This document shows positions 7,819-16,767 of a DNA stretch of 64,000 nucleotides, one piece after another. Below the pieces are notes generated by a model. It ran no database searches. It saw only the letters and a program-made list of their open reading frames with translations, and was not told where the DNA came from. Position 1 is the first letter of the stretch, and every line of letters begins with the position of its first letter. This stretch comes from TMED8 sp038125725 (GTDB lineage: Bacteria; Pseudomonadota; Alphaproteobacteria; Rhodospirillales; Casp-alpha2). The DNA is taken from NCBI GenBank assembly GCA_038125725.1, contig JAYPEK010000012.1:1-64000 (forward strand), in the 5' to 3' direction. The position numbers were made by a program, and so were the translations under genes.

Positions 7819-8757
7819 TTAGCCCACGGCAAGGAAATCCCGTACCGCGTCGCAGGCATGTTCGATCGCCTCGGCGCCGCCGAAATCCGCGATTGCGACA
7901 TCCGCCGCCAACTGGTGGCGGTACCAGGTGAGCTGGCGCTTGGCGAAGTTGCGGGTCGCCTGCTTGGCCTTCTCGACGGCCTCCGCCAGCTCGCAATCGC
8001 CCGCCAAGTAGCGGCGGAACTCCGGCACCCCCAAGGCCTTCAATGCGGGCAGGTCGGCATCCAGCCCGCGCCCTTCCAGTGCCGCGACTTCATCCAGCGT
8101 CCCCAGGTCCAGCATGGCGTCGAAACGCGCGTTGATGCGCGCGTAGAGCGCCGCGCGCTCGGGCGTCAGCACGATCGTCAGGAAACGCGCCGCCAGGGGC
8201 GGTGTTTGCGGCTGGTCTTCGTGCCACTCACCAAGCGGCCGGCCCGTCGCCCGCACCACCGCATAGGCGCGCACCAGACGCTGGCGGTCACCGGCAACCA
8301 GGCGTTCGGCCGCATCGGCATCGAGCGTCGCCAGCCGTGCACGAAAGGCCTCCCCGCCCTCCGCTTCGTAGAGCCGCTTGGCCTCGTCGATTGTCGCCAC
8401 CGGCACGTCGGGCACCGGCGCAATCCCCTCCATCAGCACCTTCAGATAGAGCCCAGTGCCGCCACAGACGATGGGAAGCCGCCCGCGCGCACGGATTTCG
8501 GCGATGGCCCGCAGCGCCAGCTTGAGCCAAGTCCCCGCCGACGACACCTCGGCCACCGATTGAACGCCATAGAGATGATGCGGCACGCGCGCTTCGTCGG
8601 CTGGCGTCGGGCGCGCCGTCAGCACCGGCAGTTCGCGGTAAATCTGCATGCTGTCGGCATTGACGATTTCGCCCCGAAACCGTTCCGCCAGCGCCAGCGC
8701 CAGCGCCGATTTGCCCGACGCCGTCGGTCCCGCAACGATGACCACCGGACCGCTCAT
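7819..8757 (-). CDS. miaA: tRNA dimethylallyltransferase
   Basis: Transfers a dimethylallyl group to N6 of A37 in tRNAs reading UNN codons. The 312 residues are the usual MiaA length. Seen: P-loop GPTASGKSALALALAERF near residue 10, the conserved NADSMQIYREL, VCGGTGLYLKVLMEGI, and the C-terminal KRQLTWYRHQL. It starts with ATG at 8757, close to the divergently transcribed serB, leaving about 70 bases for both promoters. Confidence 0.96.
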   Translation of the reverse strand: MSGPVVIVAGPTASGKSALALALAERFRGEIVNADSMQIYRELPVLTARPTPADEARVPHHLYGVQSVAEVSSAGTWLKLALRAIAEIRARGRLPIVCGGTGLYLKVLMEGIAPVPDVPVATIDEAKRLYEAEGGEAFRARLATLDADAAERLVAGDRQRLVRAYAVVRATGRPLGEWHEDQPQTPPLAARFLTIVLTPERAALYARINARFDAMLDLGTLDEVAALEGRGLDADLPALKALGVPEFRRYLAGDCELAEAVEKAKQATRNFAKRQLTWYRHQLAADVAIADFGGAEAIEHACDAVRDFLAVG

Positions 8758-8826
8758 GCGGGTTTTTGCTGCACCGCAACAAAGAAGTTTTGCATCCGCC
8801 GACGCCTTCGTCTAAGGGACGCGGTG

Positions 8827-9738
8827 ATGAACGCCGTCCCCAATTTCGTCCTCACCCTCGTCGCCGCTCGCGCACAAGGCCTGACCGAGGCCATTGTCGC
8901 CGACGCGGTTGCCGCCCTCAATGCCGAAAACCTGGAAACCGGCACACCCGACTGGCTGGCGCCGGGCCGCGCCTGCGATATTCCGTTCCGGGCCGAGAGC
9001 ACCTTGGGACTGCGCATTGCCGTGCGCGATGCCATCGACGGCAACCGCCATCGGATCGATTTGCATGCGGGACCCGCCGAGGTCCGGCTCAAGAAGCTGC
9101 TGCTGGCGGACATGGATTCGACCATCGTCGCCGGCGAGACGCTCGACGAACTGGCGCATTTCGCCGGCCTGAAGGAAGCGGTCGCCTCCATCACCCGGCG
9201 CGCCATGGCCGGCGAGTTGGACTTCGAGGCCTCGGTAAAGGAACGCGTGCGGATGCTGGCGGGCCTCGACGAAGACTTGCTGAAGCGCGCCTACGAACGG
9301 GTCGAGTTGACCCCCGGCGCCGAATGCCTGGTGCGCACCATGAAGGCCCAGGGTGCCCGCTGCGTCCTGGTTTCGGGCGGGTTCAAGTATTTCACCAGCC
9401 GCGTCGCGGCGCGCGTCGGCTTCGACGCCGACATGGCCAACGACTTCGTCATCGAGAAAGGCCACCTGACCGGCGAAGTGACGGAACCGGTGCTCACCCG
9501 TCACGCCAAACTCGATGCGCTCGAGGCGGAAGCGGCTCGGCTCGGCCTGGCGCTTTCGGAAACCGCCGCCATCGGCGACGGCGCCAACGATCTTTTGATG
9601 ATCAAGGCGGCCGGGCTCGGCGCTGCCTTCCACGGCAAGCCCCTGGTCGCGGAGGTGGCGCCGGCGCGCATCGACTATGGCGATCTGACGGCGCTGCTCT
9701 ATTACCAGGGACTGCGGCGAGAACAGTTTGTTGTCTGA
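8827..9738 (+). CDS. serB: Phosphoserine phosphatase
   Basis: HAD-superfamily enzyme for the last step of serine synthesis, hydrolysing O-phosphoserine. It is 303 residues with a short N-terminal ACT-like region, then the nucleophile motif LLLADMDSTIVAGET near residue 95, motif II VLVSGGFKYFT, and motif III/IV AIGDGANDLLMIKAAGLG. The open frame extends far upstream into sequence antisense to miaA; the ATG at 8827 fits the SerB N-terminus. It is monocistronic here, ending before a structured intergenic hairpin. Confidence 0.95.
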   Translation: MNAVPNFVLTLVAARAQGLTEAIVADAVAALNAENLETGTPDWLAPGRACDIPFRAESTLGLRIAVRDAIDGNRHRIDLHAGPAEVRLKKLLLADMDSTIVAGETLDELAHFAGLKEAVASITRRAMAGELDFEASVKERVRMLAGLDEDLLKRAYERVELTPGAECLVRTMKAQGARCVLVSGGFKYFTSRVAARVGFDADMANDFVIEKGHLTGEVTEPVLTRHAKLDALEAEAARLGLALSETAAIGDGANDLLMIKAAGLGAAFHGKPLVAEVAPARIDYGDLTALLYYQGLRREQFVV

Positions 9739-9829
9739 CGCCGACCACCGATGACCGATCACAAGACGTTGGGGTCCCGCGCTAGGGGTTCCCTTTCGTC
9801 GACAGAGCGGGAATAATGACGGAAGAGTT

Positions 9830-9897
9830 GAGGCTCCATGGTTTCCTGACCACCACGGTCAGCTCCATCAGGGAAACGGAGGAGGCCATGGAGCCTC
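9830..9897. repeat. Long intergenic inverted repeat with nested inner stem
   Basis: A perfect 12-bp outer repeat GAGGCTCCATGG/CCATGGAGCCTC (9830-9841 and 9886-9897) encloses an inner repeat of about 9 bp (9841-9849 and 9868-9877, one bulged G). It lies between the convergent serB and MarR-like genes. On the + strand a GGAGGAGG (9878-9885) sits just before ATG at 9888, opening an 11-codon ORF (MEPHSCTPVAL) that ends at 9923. No T-run follows on either strand, so it is not an obvious intrinsic terminator; a small RNA or dispersed repeat is possible. Confidence 0.75.
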
Positions 9898-9926
9898 ATT
9901 CTTGCACGCCGGTGGCATTATAAGCC

Positions 9927-10346
9927 TTACCCCGGCGCGATCTGTTCGGTCGCACAAATATCCAAAATGATAGAGATGACTTTCGAAGCGAACCTCGGGC
10001 AGAGCGTCACGATGGTGCGGCGGCGGTCGCCTTCGTCCTTGGCGCGCTTGGCCACCCCCATCTTCTCCAGCTTGTCGAGCGCCCTGACGACCGTGGTCTT
10101 CCCCACCCCGATCTGAAACTGCAGATCGGTGACCGTCGTCTTGCGGCCGCTTTGTTCGTTCAGGATGACCGCCAGCGCGACATCAACGATGGAGCCGTTC
10201 TTCTGGCACTGCGTCAGGTCGAAGGCGGTTTCCTCGGCTGTATAGCCGTCGATGAGCGCCACTGTCCGTTTCCTGAATTCGATGAACTGCCGCAGATGCG
10301 GCACGAACGCGTGGGTTGATGGGTATTCTGTAACGATGTCCTGCAA
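9927..10346 (-). CDS. MarR-like winged-helix transcriptional regulator
   Basis: A 139-residue protein. The second half has a winged helix-turn-helix: VALAVILNEQSGRKTTVTDLQ, then the recognition-helix region GVGKTTVVRALDKLEKMGVAKRA, then the basic wing DEGDRRRTIVTL, matching MarR-type architecture (helix, ...VxRxxxxLExxGxxxR..., DxRxxxxxLT). The N-terminal 35 residues are a helix likely used for dimerisation. The start is uncertain: no ATG fits, and I give TTG at 10346; a GTG about 16 codons downstream is possible. No target operon is obvious nearby. Ligand unknown. Confidence 0.75.
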   Translation of the reverse strand: MQDIVTEYPSTHAFVPHLRQFIEFRKRTVALIDGYTAEETAFDLTQCQKNGSIVDVALAVILNEQSGRKTTVTDLQFQIGVGKTTVVRALDKLEKMGVAKRAKDEGDRRRTIVTLCPRFASKVISIILDICATEQIAPG

Positions 10347-10457
10347 GGCCGGTTTTCCGACGGTTTGTTTGCCCCTGTGCCTACAGTGTTATTCGCTTTT
10401 TTGAATGTGAGTAAACGATTATCGCGTCCGGAAATGAACCGATACCCGGCCGCCGCA

Positions 10458-11027
10458 CTAAAGGTGGAAGCAGTCAACGGCGATCCACCATTCCCGTTCG
10501 TAGGGATAGAGCGCACCCAAGTAGACGTTGCCGTCTCCCTTGACCTCGGTGCCGGGGCGGAAGCCGGGCGCCATGCCGATCAGGATGGTGGAAACGCAGA
10601 TGGCGTTGCTTTTATAGAGCGCGAAGACATCGCGCCCCGCTACGCTACGTTCGGTGAACTTGCGCGTCTCCTCGGTCTCGGACCAGCCGGCCAGCGTCAA
10701 CGCGGCGCGGATATGGGCGTGCATGTCGACCAGGGTACGGATTTCCGGGCCTTCGAAATAGGCGCCGGAACCGACGGTCAACAGCCGGCAGATGCGGCCC
10801 TTGATGCCGAATTCGTTGGGCGGAAACTCGAACTCCATGCGCCGGAAACCGGGACCGACCGGAAGCCCGTCCTCGAGCGCCCGGCGCACCTCGTTGCACT
10901 CCGCCGGCGGCAGCGGTTTCACCAACTGCGCATGTGCCGGCATGGGCCTGAGCGCGCCGACAGGCGGCGGTGCCGTTACCGCCACCGCGAGCGCTATGCC
11001 CATCAAGATGATTCGCAACCCCCGCAT
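10458..11027 (-). CDS. Exported hypothetical protein
   Basis: A 189-residue protein with a hydrophobic N-terminus (ILMGIALAVAVTAPPPVGA) that looks like a signal peptide with cleavage near residue 34 (AHAQ). The mature part has scattered cysteines (ECNEV, GRICRLL, NAICVST, VDCFHL) that could form disulfides in the periplasm. I do not recognise the family. It lies upstream of the MarR-like gene and downstream of mrp on the same strand; gaps of about 65-110 bases make an operon uncertain. Confidence 0.7.
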   Translation of the reverse strand: MRGLRIILMGIALAVAVTAPPPVGALRPMPAHAQLVKPLPPAECNEVRRALEDGLPVGPGFRRMEFEFPPNEFGIKGRICRLLTVGSGAYFEGPEIRTLVDMHAHIRAALTLAGWSETEETRKFTERSVAGRDVFALYKSNAICVSTILIGMAPGFRPGTEVKGDGNVYLGALYPYEREWWIAVDCFHL

Positions 11028-11091
11028 TCCAGCATATTAGGCGAAAAATCCTTTTCGCCCAAGCCGTTATGTGCAGGCCGGGACCGGAAAC

Positions 11092-12237
11092 CTACTGAAT
11101 GACGATCTTCGGAGATTCCGCTTCGCGCTGCGCCAAGGTCTGGTCGATCTTGGCCGCCACCGTCACCGCGATTTCCTTGTAGGCCTTGGAATGCTCGGTA
11201 TCGGGCTGCGACACGACGATCGGCTGGCCGCCGTCCGACGTGGTGCGAATTTCGATATCCAGCGGAATCTCACCGAGGAAATCGCATCCCAGCCGGTCGG
11301 CCTCGGCCCGGGCGCCGCCATGGGCGAAGATTTCCGAGCGCTCGCCGCAGTGCGGACACATGAAGTAGCTCATGTTCTCGATGATGCCGAACACCGGCAC
11401 GTCGACCTTGCGGAACATGTTGAGGCCCTTGCGCGCATCCAGGAGCGCGATGTCCTGCGGCGTGGAAACGATGACCGCACCGGTCAGCGGCACCCGCTGC
11501 GCCATGGTCAACTGCGCGTCGCCGGTGCCCGGCGGCATGTCGACCACCAGCACGTCCAACTCGCCCCAGTTGACGTCGCGCATCATCTGCTCGAGCGCCG
11601 ACTGCACCATCGGCCCGCGCCAGATCATCGGCGTGTCGTCCTCGACCAAGAAGCCGATGGACATGACCTTAATGCCATAGTTTTCCATGGGCTCCAGGTT
11701 GCGCCCGTCGTTGGAGACCGGCTGGCCGGTGATGCCCATCATGCGCGGCATGGAAGGACCGTAGATGTCGGCGTCCATGAGGCCGACCTTCTTGCCCGCG
11801 GCCGCCAGGCCGAGCGCCAGGTTGACGGCGGTGGTGGACTTGCCGACACCGCCCTTGCCCGACGCCACGGCGACGATCGATTTGACGCCCGGAAGCGGGT
11901 TGCCCGTCTGTTGCGGCGCGGTGCCGGTGGAACCGGGGCTGACCGGCTGCGGGGGCTCGGCGGGCTGGCCGCCGGAAGGCTTCTCCGCGGTCAGCACCAC
12001 GGTGGCGGTCAAGACGCCTTCGAGGGCATGCACGGTTTTTTCCGCTTCCTTGCGCAGGGGTTCCATTTTCGGACCCTGCTCGGGGTCGACTTCGATGGCG
12101 AACGCCACGTGGCCGTCCTTCATCTGCAGGCCGCGCACCATGCCGGCAGAGACGATGTCCTGCCCGCTGACCGGATCTTTCACGTTTCCGAGAGCGTCGA
12201 GAACCTGCTGTTCGTTGATTTCGGGCATGCCTTGCAA
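11092..12237 (-). CDS. mrp: Mrp/ApbC-type iron-sulfur cluster carrier ATPase
   Basis: P-loop NTPase thought to carry and deliver Fe-S clusters in the cytoplasm. It is 381 residues: an N-terminal MIP18/DUF59 domain (residues 1-80), a proline/glycine linker of about 40 residues, then the deviant Walker A SGKGGVGKSTTAVNLAL, DADIYGPSMPRMMG, the VDMPPGTGDAQLT box, and the cluster-binding CxxC in YFMCPHCGERSEIF. Length and domain order match bacterial Mrp. Start ATG at 12237. It is divergent from hflK across about 140 bases. Confidence 0.95.
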   Translation of the reverse strand: MQGMPEINEQQVLDALGNVKDPVSGQDIVSAGMVRGLQMKDGHVAFAIEVDPEQGPKMEPLRKEAEKTVHALEGVLTATVVLTAEKPSGGQPAEPPQPVSPGSTGTAPQQTGNPLPGVKSIVAVASGKGGVGKSTTAVNLALGLAAAGKKVGLMDADIYGPSMPRMMGITGQPVSNDGRNLEPMENYGIKVMSIGFLVEDDTPMIWRGPMVQSALEQMMRDVNWGELDVLVVDMPPGTGDAQLTMAQRVPLTGAVIVSTPQDIALLDARKGLNMFRKVDVPVFGIIENMSYFMCPHCGERSEIFAHGGARAEADRLGCDFLGEIPLDIEIRTTSDGGQPIVVSQPDTEHSKAYKEIAVTVAAKIDQTLAQREAESPKIVIQ

Positions 12238-12376
12238 ACTCCGCTTGATCGACCGATATTCCCTTTAATGCGCCGACCGTTCGGCGCTTTCGCTATAGTG
12301 AAGTAGCGCAAGTTTTCTGATTTACAAGCGCGGCAAGTGAAATAAGCGAGAGAATTTTTTCGGGAAAGGAAGGCGG

Positions 12377-13504
12377 ATGCCCTGGAAATCACAAGGTGGC
12401 GGCCCTTGGGGCGGCGGAGGCGGAGGCGGCGGCCCATGGGGCGGCGGCGGCGGTAGCGGCGGCCCGTTCGGCGGCGGTGGCGGCGGCCGAGGCCCACAGC
12501 CTCCCGACCTCGAGGAGATGCTGAAACGCAGCCAGGACAAGGTGAAACGCCTGCTCCCTGGCGCCGGCGGCGCCAAGGGCGTGATCCTGCTGTTGATCGC
12601 AGTGATCGGTTTCTGGTCGCTGAGCGGCATCTACCGGGTCGAGCCCGGCCAGCAGGGCGTCGAATTGCTGTTCGGCAAGTACGTCAAGCGCACCGCGCCG
12701 GGCCTGCACATCTGGTTCCCGTCCCCCGTCGGCGAGGTCATCAAACCCGACGTGGAACGCACCAACACCATGAATATTGGTTTCAGGGGCACCGGCGACG
12801 TGGTGCGCGGCACCGGCCGCGACGTGCCGCTGGAAAGCCTGATGCTGACCTCCGACCAGAACATTATCGACATCGATTTCGTCGTGCAGTGGCGCATCAA
12901 GAATGCCGCCGACTACCTGTTCAACATCCGCGACCCGGAAACAACGATCAAACTTGCATCCGAGAGCGCCATGCGCGAGGTCATCGGCCAGACCAACCTG
13001 GAAGATGCCCTCACGGTGAAGCGTCAGGTCGTGCAGCAGGACGCCAAGGCGCTGCTGCAGCAGATTTTGGACGATTACAAAACCGGCATCGCCATCGCGG
13101 AAATCCAGCTCCTGAAGGTGGACCCGCCACAGGAGGTGATCGACGCCTTCAACGACGTGCAGCGCGCCAAACAGGACCAGGAACGCGCCATCAACGAGGC
13201 CACCGCCTATAAGAACGACATCGTTCCCCGGGCCAAGGGTGAGGCGCAGAAGATGATCCAGGCCGCCACCGCCTATAAGGAACAGGTGGTGAAGGAAGCC
13301 GAAGGTGAGGCCAAGCGCTTCATCTCGGTCTACGAGACCTATCTGGCGGCCAAGGACGTGACCACCCGTCGGTTGTTCTTGGAACGCATGCAGGACGTGC
13401 TGTCGAAGTCCGAGAAGGTGATTATCGACAAGGGCGAAGGCACCGGGGGCGTCGTTCCCTATCTGCCGCTGCCTGAACTCAAGAAGCGCTCGGGAGGGCA
13501 ATAA
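12377..13504 (+). CDS. hflK: HflK, SPFH-domain partner of HflC
   Basis: Membrane protein that assembles with HflC into a large cage around the FtsH protease and modulates its activity. It is 375 residues: an unusually glycine-rich N-terminal tail (residues 5-40, runs of Gly with W, P and S), a transmembrane helix near 70-90 (GVILLLIAVIGFWSLSG), then the SPFH/band-7 domain starting YRVEPGQQGVELLFGK and a long charged helix rich in KxEAE repeats. AAGGAAGG precedes ATG 12377. hflC follows after 2 bases, so the two are translated together. Confidence 0.96.
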   Translation: MPWKSQGGGPWGGGGGGGGPWGGGGGSGGPFGGGGGGRGPQPPDLEEMLKRSQDKVKRLLPGAGGAKGVILLLIAVIGFWSLSGIYRVEPGQQGVELLFGKYVKRTAPGLHIWFPSPVGEVIKPDVERTNTMNIGFRGTGDVVRGTGRDVPLESLMLTSDQNIIDIDFVVQWRIKNAADYLFNIRDPETTIKLASESAMREVIGQTNLEDALTVKRQVVQQDAKALLQQILDDYKTGIAIAEIQLLKVDPPQEVIDAFNDVQRAKQDQERAINEATAYKNDIVPRAKGEAQKMIQAATAYKEQVVKEAEGEAKRFISVYETYLAAKDVTTRRLFLERMQDVLSKSEKVIIDKGEGTGGVVPYLPLPELKKRSGGQ

Positions 13505-13506
13505 CG

Positions 13507-14376
13507 ATGAAAAAGTTTTCCCTCGCCATCCTCGGCATTCTCATCATCGTCGCCGGCCTGGTCGCGTCGAGCGCGCTGTTCACCGTGCACCAGACCACGC
13601 AGGCGCTGATCCTGCAGTTCGGTAATCCGATCCGCGTGGTCCAGGAGCCGGGCCTGCACGTCAAGATGCCTTTCGTCCAGGAAGCGGAATACTACGATTC
13701 GCGCATCCTCGATCTGGATCCGCCGGCGCAGGAAGTCATCCTCGCCGACCAGAAACGCGTCAACGTCGACGCCTTCGCGCGTTATCGCATCGTCGACCCG
13801 CTGGAGTACCGCAAGCGTGCCCAGACCGACGCCAACTTCCGCGACGTCTTCGGCTCGCGTCTGAACGCCTCCATCCGCGCCGAGATCGGCCGCATTCTCC
13901 TGGGCGACATGCTGACCCAGAAGCGCGCCCAGGTGATGGAGATCATCGCCCAGCAGATGAAGGCCTTCGCGCCGGAATTCGGCGTCGAGGTGGTGGACGT
14001 GCGTATCGGCCGAACCGACCTGCCGGAAGCGACGGCGCAATCGGTGTACAACCGCATGCGCTCCGACCGTGTCGCGCACGCCGCCCGGCTGCGCGCCGAA
14101 GGTGAGGAGCAGAAGCTCCGCATCCAGGCGGAAGCCGACCGCGACCGAACGGTGATCATCGCCGAAGCCCAGCGCCAGTCGCAGATCCTGCGCGGTCAGG
14201 GCGAAGGCGAGCGTAACCGAATCCTCGGCGAGGCCTACGGCAAGGACCCGGAGTTCTTCGACTTCTACCGCTCCATGGAAGCCTATGGAGAGGCGCTCGG
14301 CGACGGCACCACCATGGTGCTGAGCCCGGACTCGGAATTCTTCCGCTTCTTCGGCTCGATAAAGCCGAAGCCGTAG
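13507..14376 (+). CDS. hflC: HflC, SPFH-domain partner of HflK
   Basis: Second subunit of the HflKC complex that embraces FtsH in the inner membrane. It is 289 residues with an N-terminal transmembrane helix (AILGILIIVAGLVASSALF), then the band-7 domain (VHQTTQALILQFGNPIRVV, EPGLHVKMPF) and the long helix with RxEGEEQKLRIQAEADR and GQGEGERNRIL. It is the second gene of the hflK-hflC-DUF2065-degP block, an arrangement familiar from other alphaproteobacteria. Confidence 0.96.
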   Translation: MKKFSLAILGILIIVAGLVASSALFTVHQTTQALILQFGNPIRVVQEPGLHVKMPFVQEAEYYDSRILDLDPPAQEVILADQKRVNVDAFARYRIVDPLEYRKRAQTDANFRDVFGSRLNASIRAEIGRILLGDMLTQKRAQVMEIIAQQMKAFAPEFGVEVVDVRIGRTDLPEATAQSVYNRMRSDRVAHAARLRAEGEEQKLRIQAEADRDRTVIIAEAQRQSQILRGQGEGERNRILGEAYGKDPEFFDFYRSMEAYGEALGDGTTMVLSPDSEFFRFFGSIKPKP

Positions 14377-14389
14377 ACGTGGGAGCGTC

Positions 14390-14575
14390 GTGACCGACTT
14401 CTTCACCGCGCTCGCGCTCGCGGTGGCCATCGAGGGAATTGCCTACGCGCTGTTCCCTGATGGCATGAAACGGATGATAGTTTCGGTGCTGGCGCAGCCG
14501 AGCGGCAATCTGCGCGCCGCGGGACTCGTGGCCGCCGGCGTGGCGGTGGTGGCGATCTGGCTGATCCGGAGTTGA
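14390..14575 (+). CDS. DUF2065 small membrane protein
   Basis: A 61-residue protein with two hydrophobic helices (FFTALALAVAIEGIAYALF and GLVAAGVAVVAIWLI) separated by a basic loop starting PDGMKRM. This matches the DUF2065 family that commonly follows hflC. It begins at GTG 14390, 13 bases after hflC. Function unknown; position suggests association with HflKC or membrane proteostasis. Confidence 0.85.
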   Translation: MTDFFTALALAVAIEGIAYALFPDGMKRMIVSVLAQPSGNLRAAGLVAAGVAVVAIWLIRS

Positions 14576-14711
14576 TTGCCAAGGAATGACCCCGGGCACG
14601 CCATGCTTAGGCCACAATCGCCTCACATATGAGTGACCGTCAGCGGCCGGAGATTGCGCGCTGAAGGTTAAAGGAATAAACCTGAGCAGGTTTTCGATGA
14701 GGAAGAGCACG

Positions 14712-16169
14712 ATGAAAACGCAAACCATGGTTACCGTTATCGGCCGCCCCGCGCTGATGGCGCTGTCGGCGGCGATGATCCTGATCTGGTCGGCCACGGC
14801 GCATGCCAAAAGCGCGCCCGAGAGCTTCGCCGATCTGGCCGCGAAGCTGCTGCCGTCGGTGGTCAACATCTCCACCACGCAGACGATCGAGGGTCGCTCC
14901 GCCCCGACCATGCCGCAATTACCGCCGGGTTCACCGTTCGAGGACTTCTTCAAGGAATTCTTCGACCGTAACCAGCCGCAGCAACGCTCCAGGCGCGCCA
15001 CCTCGCTGGGGTCGGGCTTCATCATTTCCGAGGACGGCTTCGTGGTCACCAACAACCACGTCATCGCCGACGCCGACGAGATTTCCGTTATCCTGCACGA
15101 CGACACCCGCCTCAAGGCAACCCTGGTCGGGCGCGATTCCAAGACCGATCTGGCGGTTCTCAAGGTGGAGGCCGGCCACAAGCTGCCAGCGGTGAAGTTC
15201 GGCAACTCGCGCAAGGCGCGGGTCGGTGACTGGGTGGTCGCCATCGGCAACCCGTTCGGCCTCGGCGGCACCGTGACCGCCGGCATCATCTCGGCGCGCG
15301 GCCGCGACATCAATGCCGGCCCCTACGACGATTTCATCCAGACCGACGCCTCGATCAACCGCGGCAACTCCGGCGGCCCCATGTTCAACATGGACGGCGA
15401 GGTCATCGGCATCAACACCGCCATCTTCTCGCCGTCCGGCGGCTCCGTCGGCATCGGCTTCGCCATCCCGTCCGCCGGCGCCGAACCGGTGATCGCGCAG
15501 TTGATCAAGTCCGGCACCGTGAAACGCGGCTGGCTCGGCGTGCATATCCAGGCGGTGACCGAGGAAATCGCCGAGACCCTCGGCCTCGACGAGGCGGAAG
15601 GCGCCTTGGTGGCCAGCGTCATCGACGACAGCCCGGCGGCCAAGGGCGGCATCAAGCCCGGCGACGTGATCCAGAAATTCGACGGCAAATCGGTGAAGGA
15701 AATGCGCAACCTGCCGCGTATCGTCGCCGAGACCGAGGTCGGCAAGCCGGTCCGCGTCGACATCTGGCGCGAGGGCAAGGCCGAGACCCTGAAAGTCGCC
15801 GTCGGCGAGTTGAAGGAAGACGAACAGCAACAGGCCGCGGCAACCCCCGGCCCGTCCGGCGAACTTTCCGTCGACGAACTCGGCATGAAGCTCGCCAACA
15901 TCAACGACAAGACCCGCGAACGCTTCAAGCTGAAGGACGACGCCAAGGGCGTGGTGGTCACCGAGGTCGATCCCGACGGTCCCGCCGCGACCAAGGAAAT
16001 CCGTCCCGGCGACGTCATCATCGAGGTCAGCCAGGAGGAGATTTCCTCCCCCGCCGACGTGCGCCGCAAGATCGCCGACGCCGCCAAGGCAGGCCGCAAG
16101 TCGGTGCTGCTGCACCTGGAAGGCCAGAACGGACTGCGCTTCGTCGCCGTCCGGCTGCAGAAAGGCTAA
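14712..16169 (+). CDS. degP: Periplasmic serine endoprotease of the DegP/HtrA (Do) family
   Basis: Degrades or chaperones misfolded envelope proteins. About 485 residues: signal peptide (MALSAAMILIWSATAHA), trypsin-like domain with catalytic His in VVTNNHVI, Asp in SKTDLAVLKV, Ser in RGNSGGPMFN, then two PDZ domains (GWLGVHIQ... and LGMKLANI...). I chose ATG 14712 because GAGGAAG precedes it; ATG 14697 is five codons upstream in frame. It sits behind hflK-hflC, and an intergenic gap of 136 bases may hold its own promoter. A strong terminator follows at 16197. Confidence 0.95.
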   Translation: MKTQTMVTVIGRPALMALSAAMILIWSATAHAKSAPESFADLAAKLLPSVVNISTTQTIEGRSAPTMPQLPPGSPFEDFFKEFFDRNQPQQRSRRATSLGSGFIISEDGFVVTNNHVIADADEISVILHDDTRLKATLVGRDSKTDLAVLKVEAGHKLPAVKFGNSRKARVGDWVVAIGNPFGLGGTVTAGIISARGRDINAGPYDDFIQTDASINRGNSGGPMFNMDGEVIGINTAIFSPSGGSVGIGFAIPSAGAEPVIAQLIKSGTVKRGWLGVHIQAVTEEIAETLGLDEAEGALVASVIDDSPAAKGGIKPGDVIQKFDGKSVKEMRNLPRIVAETEVGKPVRVDIWREGKAETLKVAVGELKEDEQQQAAATPGPSGELSVDELGMKLANINDKTRERFKLKDDAKGVVVTEVDPDGPAATKEIRPGDVIIEVSQEEISSPADVRRKIADAAKAGRKSVLLHLEGQNGLRFVAVRLQKG

Positions 16170-16196
16170 CCCCGGCCACAATCCCGGCCGAACAAA

Positions 16197-16230
16197 ACGG
16201 CGCCCGGAACGAACTCCGGGCGCCGTTTTT
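16197..16230. terminator. Bidirectional intrinsic terminator between degP and folA
   Basis: A perfect 12-bp GC-rich stem ACGGCGCCCGGA/TCCGGGCGCCGT (16197-16208 and 16215-16226) with a 6-base loop, followed by a T-run on the + strand and preceded by an A-run (T-run on the minus strand). It terminates both convergent operons. Confidence 0.93.
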
Positions 16231-16243
16231 GCGTCTATGGGTT

Positions 16244-16750
16244 CTAGGCCATTCGATCCAGGATCGTGAAGCTGAACGACGGCCCGCCCTGTTCCTCCGG
16301 CGGGTGGGTCTGGCGGGCGATCTCCTGCCAGCCGCCTTCGTCCAGTTCCGGGAAAAAGGCGTCACCCGGGAACTCGTCATGGATCAGCGTCAGATAGATG
16401 CGGTCCGCCTCGCCCATGGCCTGGGCGTAAATCTGCGCGCCGCCGATGACGAACACCTCGTCGCCGCCCTCGATCTCGGCAATGGCACGCGCCTTCCGGA
16501 GCGCCGCCGCCACGTTGTGCACCGCGTCGGCATCCGGCGGCGCGAAACTCTCGTTGCGGGTAACCACGATATTGGCTCGGCCCGGCAGCGCGCGGCCGAT
16601 GGATTCGTAGGTCTTACGCCCCATGATCACCGGCGCACCCATGGTCACCTGCTTGAAGTACTTGAGATCGGCGGAGATATGCCAGGGCATGCCGCCCTCA
16701 AGCCCGATGGCCCGGTTGTCCGCCATGGCGACGATCAGCGATGTGCGCAT
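16244..16750 (-). CDS. folA: Dihydrofolate reductase
   Basis: Reduces dihydrofolate with NADPH, replenishing the cofactor oxidised by ThyA. The 168 residues match chromosomal type I DHFR. Seen: SLIVAMADNRAIG at the N-terminus, GGMPWHISADLKYFK (substrate site; the catalytic acid is the D of SADL), MGRKTYESIG and the NADPH-loop VIGGAQIYAQA. It lies 17 bases downstream of thyA on the same strand, a common pairing that makes functional sense. Confidence 0.96.
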   Translation of the reverse strand: MRTSLIVAMADNRAIGLEGGMPWHISADLKYFKQVTMGAPVIMGRKTYESIGRALPGRANIVVTRNESFAPPDADAVHNVAAALRKARAIAEIEGGDEVFVIGGAQIYAQAMGEADRIYLTLIHDEFPGDAFFPELDEGGWQEIARQTHPPEEQGGPSFSFTILDRMA

Positions 16751-16767
16751 GGGCTAGAATCCGGACC

